Origin: Eubacterium sp. MSJ-21
GTDB lineage: Bacteria > Bacillota > Clostridia > Lachnospirales > Lachnospiraceae
Direction: 5' to 3'
Assembly: GCF_018918185.1 (NCBI RefSeq)
Contig: NZ_JAHLPZ010000005.1
Span: 62,001 to 126,000, forward strand
Length of the DNA: 64,000 nt
Shown piece by piece: positions 62,153 through 64,000 of the stretch (positions are counted from its first letter, which is position 1; every line of letters begins with the position of its first letter). Made by a program: the position numbers and the translations under genes. The notes beneath the pieces were generated by a model. It made no database searches, was not told where the DNA came from, and was given only the letters and a program-made list of their open reading frames with translations.

Positions 62153-62962
62153 ATGAAAAAAGAACGTTGTATGTTGTTTTTTGATATTGATGGTACATTG
62201 ATTACAACCGATGGTAAGCGGACATTTCCGGAGAGCGCGAAGCGTGCATTGCGCGAGGCGCGGAAACGGGAACATCTCGTTTACATTAATACCGGACGTG
62301 TCATGGCAAATGTGGATGATTTTATTCGCGAAGTTGGTTTCGATGGATATGTCTGCGGTTGTGGTACGTATATTGTGTCTGAGGGAGAAGTGATGCTGCA
62401 TCATCGTATCCCGCAGGCGCGTTGCCGGGAAATCGCGTATAAATGCCGGGAGTGCCGTATGATGGCAATCTTTGAGCATACGGAGCATACCGGTTATGAC
62501 AATGAACTTGCAGGTGAGGATGCCGGATATCAGGAGATTCTTCATTATTTCAAATCAATGGGACGAAACATCATAGAAAGTATTGAGGATCCGGCATTTT
62601 GCTTTGACAAGTTTGCATGCTGGTACGAGGAAGGCAACCCGAAACTGCAGGAGTTTATTGACTATATGTCACAGGATTTTACCTGTATTCAGAGGGAAGG
62701 TAACTTCTTAGAGGTTGTTCCTCAGGGATTTTCCAAGGCAACTGGAATTCGGTTTTTGATGGAGAAATATAACATCCCATTGGAACGTGTTTATGCGTTT
62801 GGGGATAGCAATAACGATCTGGATATGTTACGATATGTACAAAACAGCATTGCGATGGGCGTCTGCACGGAGGAAGTAGCAGAGGCTGCTTCCTATCGCA
62901 CCGATACCGTGGAAGCAGATGGTATCGAGAAAGCTATGCGGCATTTTGGGATAATAGAGTAA
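62153..62962 (+). CDS. HAD-superfamily (Cof-type) hydrolase
   Basis: A 269-residue phosphatase-like protein: motif I FFDIDGTLITTDGK (catalytic Asp pair at 9 and 11), motif II VYINTGRVM, C-terminal motif IV VYAFGDSNNDLDMLRYV, and a C2-type cap between them. Cof-type HADs hydrolyse sugar phosphates, nucleotides or flavin nucleotides. Its location right after ribH makes a role in the missing riboflavin-pathway dephosphorylation possible, which is inference. The start has weak AGG-type sites. Confidence 0.9.
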   Translation: MKKERCMLFFDIDGTLITTDGKRTFPESAKRALREARKREHLVYINTGRVMANVDDFIREVGFDGYVCGCGTYIVSEGEVMLHHRIPQARCREIAYKCRECRMMAIFEHTEHTGYDNELAGEDAGYQEILHYFKSMGRNIIESIEDPAFCFDKFACWYEEGNPKLQEFIDYMSQDFTCIQREGNFLEVVPQGFSKATGIRFLMEKYNIPLERVYAFGDSNNDLDMLRYVQNSIAMGVCTEEVAEAASYRTDTVEADGIEKAMRHFGIIE

Positions 62963-62965
62963 GTG

Positions 62966-64000
62966 ATGAATGAACAGCGTTTTCGACAACTGAATATATT
63001 GACGGTGATCGCCGTAGCGGTTGGCGTGTTGATGATGTTCTTTTTTGCCTTTGGCGTATCGGATGGCGGTAATCAGAAGATTTCCTTCCGCACACCGAAG
63101 AGGCTTGATGATACGTGGGTGTTGTACCGGCAGGGCGAATCGGACGAACAGATTATTGATCTGCCGACGAAGCTCAAAACGAAAAAAGGTGAGATTATCA
63201 CGATTACGCATCAGATGCCGGAGGATGCCGGCGAGGACAGCGCAATCTGTTTTTATACAGAGTTCCAGAACGTGATTGTCTCGATCGGCGACCGTCGTGT
63301 CTATGAAAGCGGTGTGCTGGCAGATAACAGGATGATGAAAAATGCGGTGCCCGGATATCATGTGGTGGATATTGACGCGAGAGCCGGGGAGACGGTAACG
63401 ATTCAGCTTTCCTCTGCCTATGGCAGATACAGTGGCAGAGTACCGGGGATTTATTATGGTTCGCACGGCGATATTGTATCGTGGCTCATACGGCGAAATG
63501 GTATTCCATTTGTTGTGTCACTCATGATCCTGGTGCTTACGATTCTACTGGGGGTATCGCTGTTATTTATGACAAATGAGAATATCAACAAGCAGAAGGC
63601 GGCGTATGGATTTGGGTTTATTGTCTTCGCGGCGGCATGGATTTTCTTTGGAAATACAATGATGCAGCTGTTGACGAAAAATCAGTTTGCAACCTACATG
63701 GCAAGCCAGATCTTTTTGCTTTTGATGCCATTGCTATATTTTATGTATTTGCGAAGCTTTGCGATGAAGCGGCGCTATGCGAAGATCTTTGAGATTCTGA
63801 TCTATGTATATGCAGTGAATTTCCTGACTGGAATTGTATTTCAGTTAGTGGGCGTCTGTGATTTTGCAAGCTATATGTTCATTACGAAGATTTTGATTAT
63901 GGTTGGTTTGCTATTGCTGTGTCTGATTATGTATTTAGCGGCCGACACATATGAGGATAAGAGTATTTACAGTAATTTCTGGGCGAATGTGATATTGACC
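62966..64000 (+). CDS. Membrane sensor-like protein, start only (cut by window edge)
   Basis: Open from ATG 62966 to the window end (345 codons visible). N-terminal helix (ILTVIAVAVGVLMMFFFAF), an extracellular beta-rich domain of about 150 residues (FYTEFQNVIVSIGDRRVY, GETVTIQLSSAYGRY), then a run of six or more helices (FVVSLMILVLTILLGVSLLF, AAYGFGFIVFAAAWIFFG, LLMPLLYFMYLRSF). This recalls 7TMR-type receptors that end in a kinase or GGDEF output domain. The output domain is beyond the window, so the type is unknown. Four bases after the HAD gene. Confidence 0.75.
   Translation, partial: MNEQRFRQLNILTVIAVAVGVLMMFFFAFGVSDGGNQKISFRTPKRLDDTWVLYRQGESDEQIIDLPTKLKTKKGEIITITHQMPEDAGEDSAICFYTEFQNVIVSIGDRRVYESGVLADNRMMKNAVPGYHVVDIDARAGETVTIQLSSAYGRYSGRVPGIYYGSHGDIVSWLIRRNGIPFVVSLMILVLTILLGVSLLFMTNENINKQKAAYGFGFIVFAAAWIFFGNTMMQLLTKNQFATYMASQIFLLLMPLLYFMYLRSFAMKRRYAKIFEILIYVYAVNFLTGIVFQLVGVCDFASYMFITKILIMVGLLLLCLIMYLAADTYEDKSIYSNFWANVILT

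Overview
The window looks like a chromosomal segment of a Gram-positive, anaerobic gut Clostridium relative, most likely Lachnospiraceae. This is inferred from low-to-middling GC, strong GGAGG-type ribosome binding sites, DUF4317, TM1266-type and AgrD-like proteins, paired GH94-like phosphorylases, teichoic-acid genes and BspA-type surface repeats. No species is claimed; no database search was possible.

Layout. 1-3760 is an accessory end: a truncated IS256-type transposase, a lipoprotein, a decayed gene and a tyrosine integrase that sits beside the 3' end of tRNA-Trp, as expected for an integrated element. 3862-8787 is chromosomal: a purine (guanine-type) riboswitch in front of a COG2509-like flavoprotein, a DUF4317 protein, an alanine racemase and a DUF1275 protein. 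8784-18936 is an Agr-type quorum-sensing island. agrB-agrA-agrC run leftward and agrD runs rightward from a shared control region holding a perfect 20-bp inverted repeat. Downstream of agrD come a small secreted protein, three anchored extracellular proteins and a three-gene ABC exporter, interrupted by a dead IS whose terminal inverted repeats can be recognised.

18961-32066 holds a DUF6512 protein, a noncoding array of eight exact-period 64-bp repeats, dtd, a MATE exporter, a CtpE-like P-type ATPase, a Cytidylate_kin2 protein, an OPT transporter, and a zinc/cadmium efflux operon (free HMA protein, P1B ATPase, ArsR repressor) preceded by a promoter and a clear ArsR-type operator. This runs into a TM1266-like regulator and an ABC importer. 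The importer's ATPase gene is separated from its partners by a TetR gene and a 1404-residue surface protein.

37912-44792 carries two large GH94-like phosphorylases with a small cupin gene between them. 44949-52837 is a polymer/teichoic-acid type cluster (sugar-phosphate transferase, cytidylyltransferase, epimerase, TagGH exporter, two TagF-like polymerases, GT2). 52950-57072 pairs two unknown membrane proteins with cdaA-cdaR (c-di-AMP synthesis). 57141-62092 is a sirtuin and an FMN-riboswitch-controlled ribD-ribE-ribBA-ribH operon. The window ends with a HAD phosphatase and the start of a membrane sensor-like protein.

The most striking unexplained structure is a set of giant nested hairpins in intergenic DNA. 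Two (40655-40865 and 61385-61600) share identical unpaired blocks and show compensatory base changes in a helix, which is the mark of a conserved structured RNA. A third, longer hairpin (41359-41646) sits next to the first. One copy lies inside the riboflavin operon, between ribBA and ribH.
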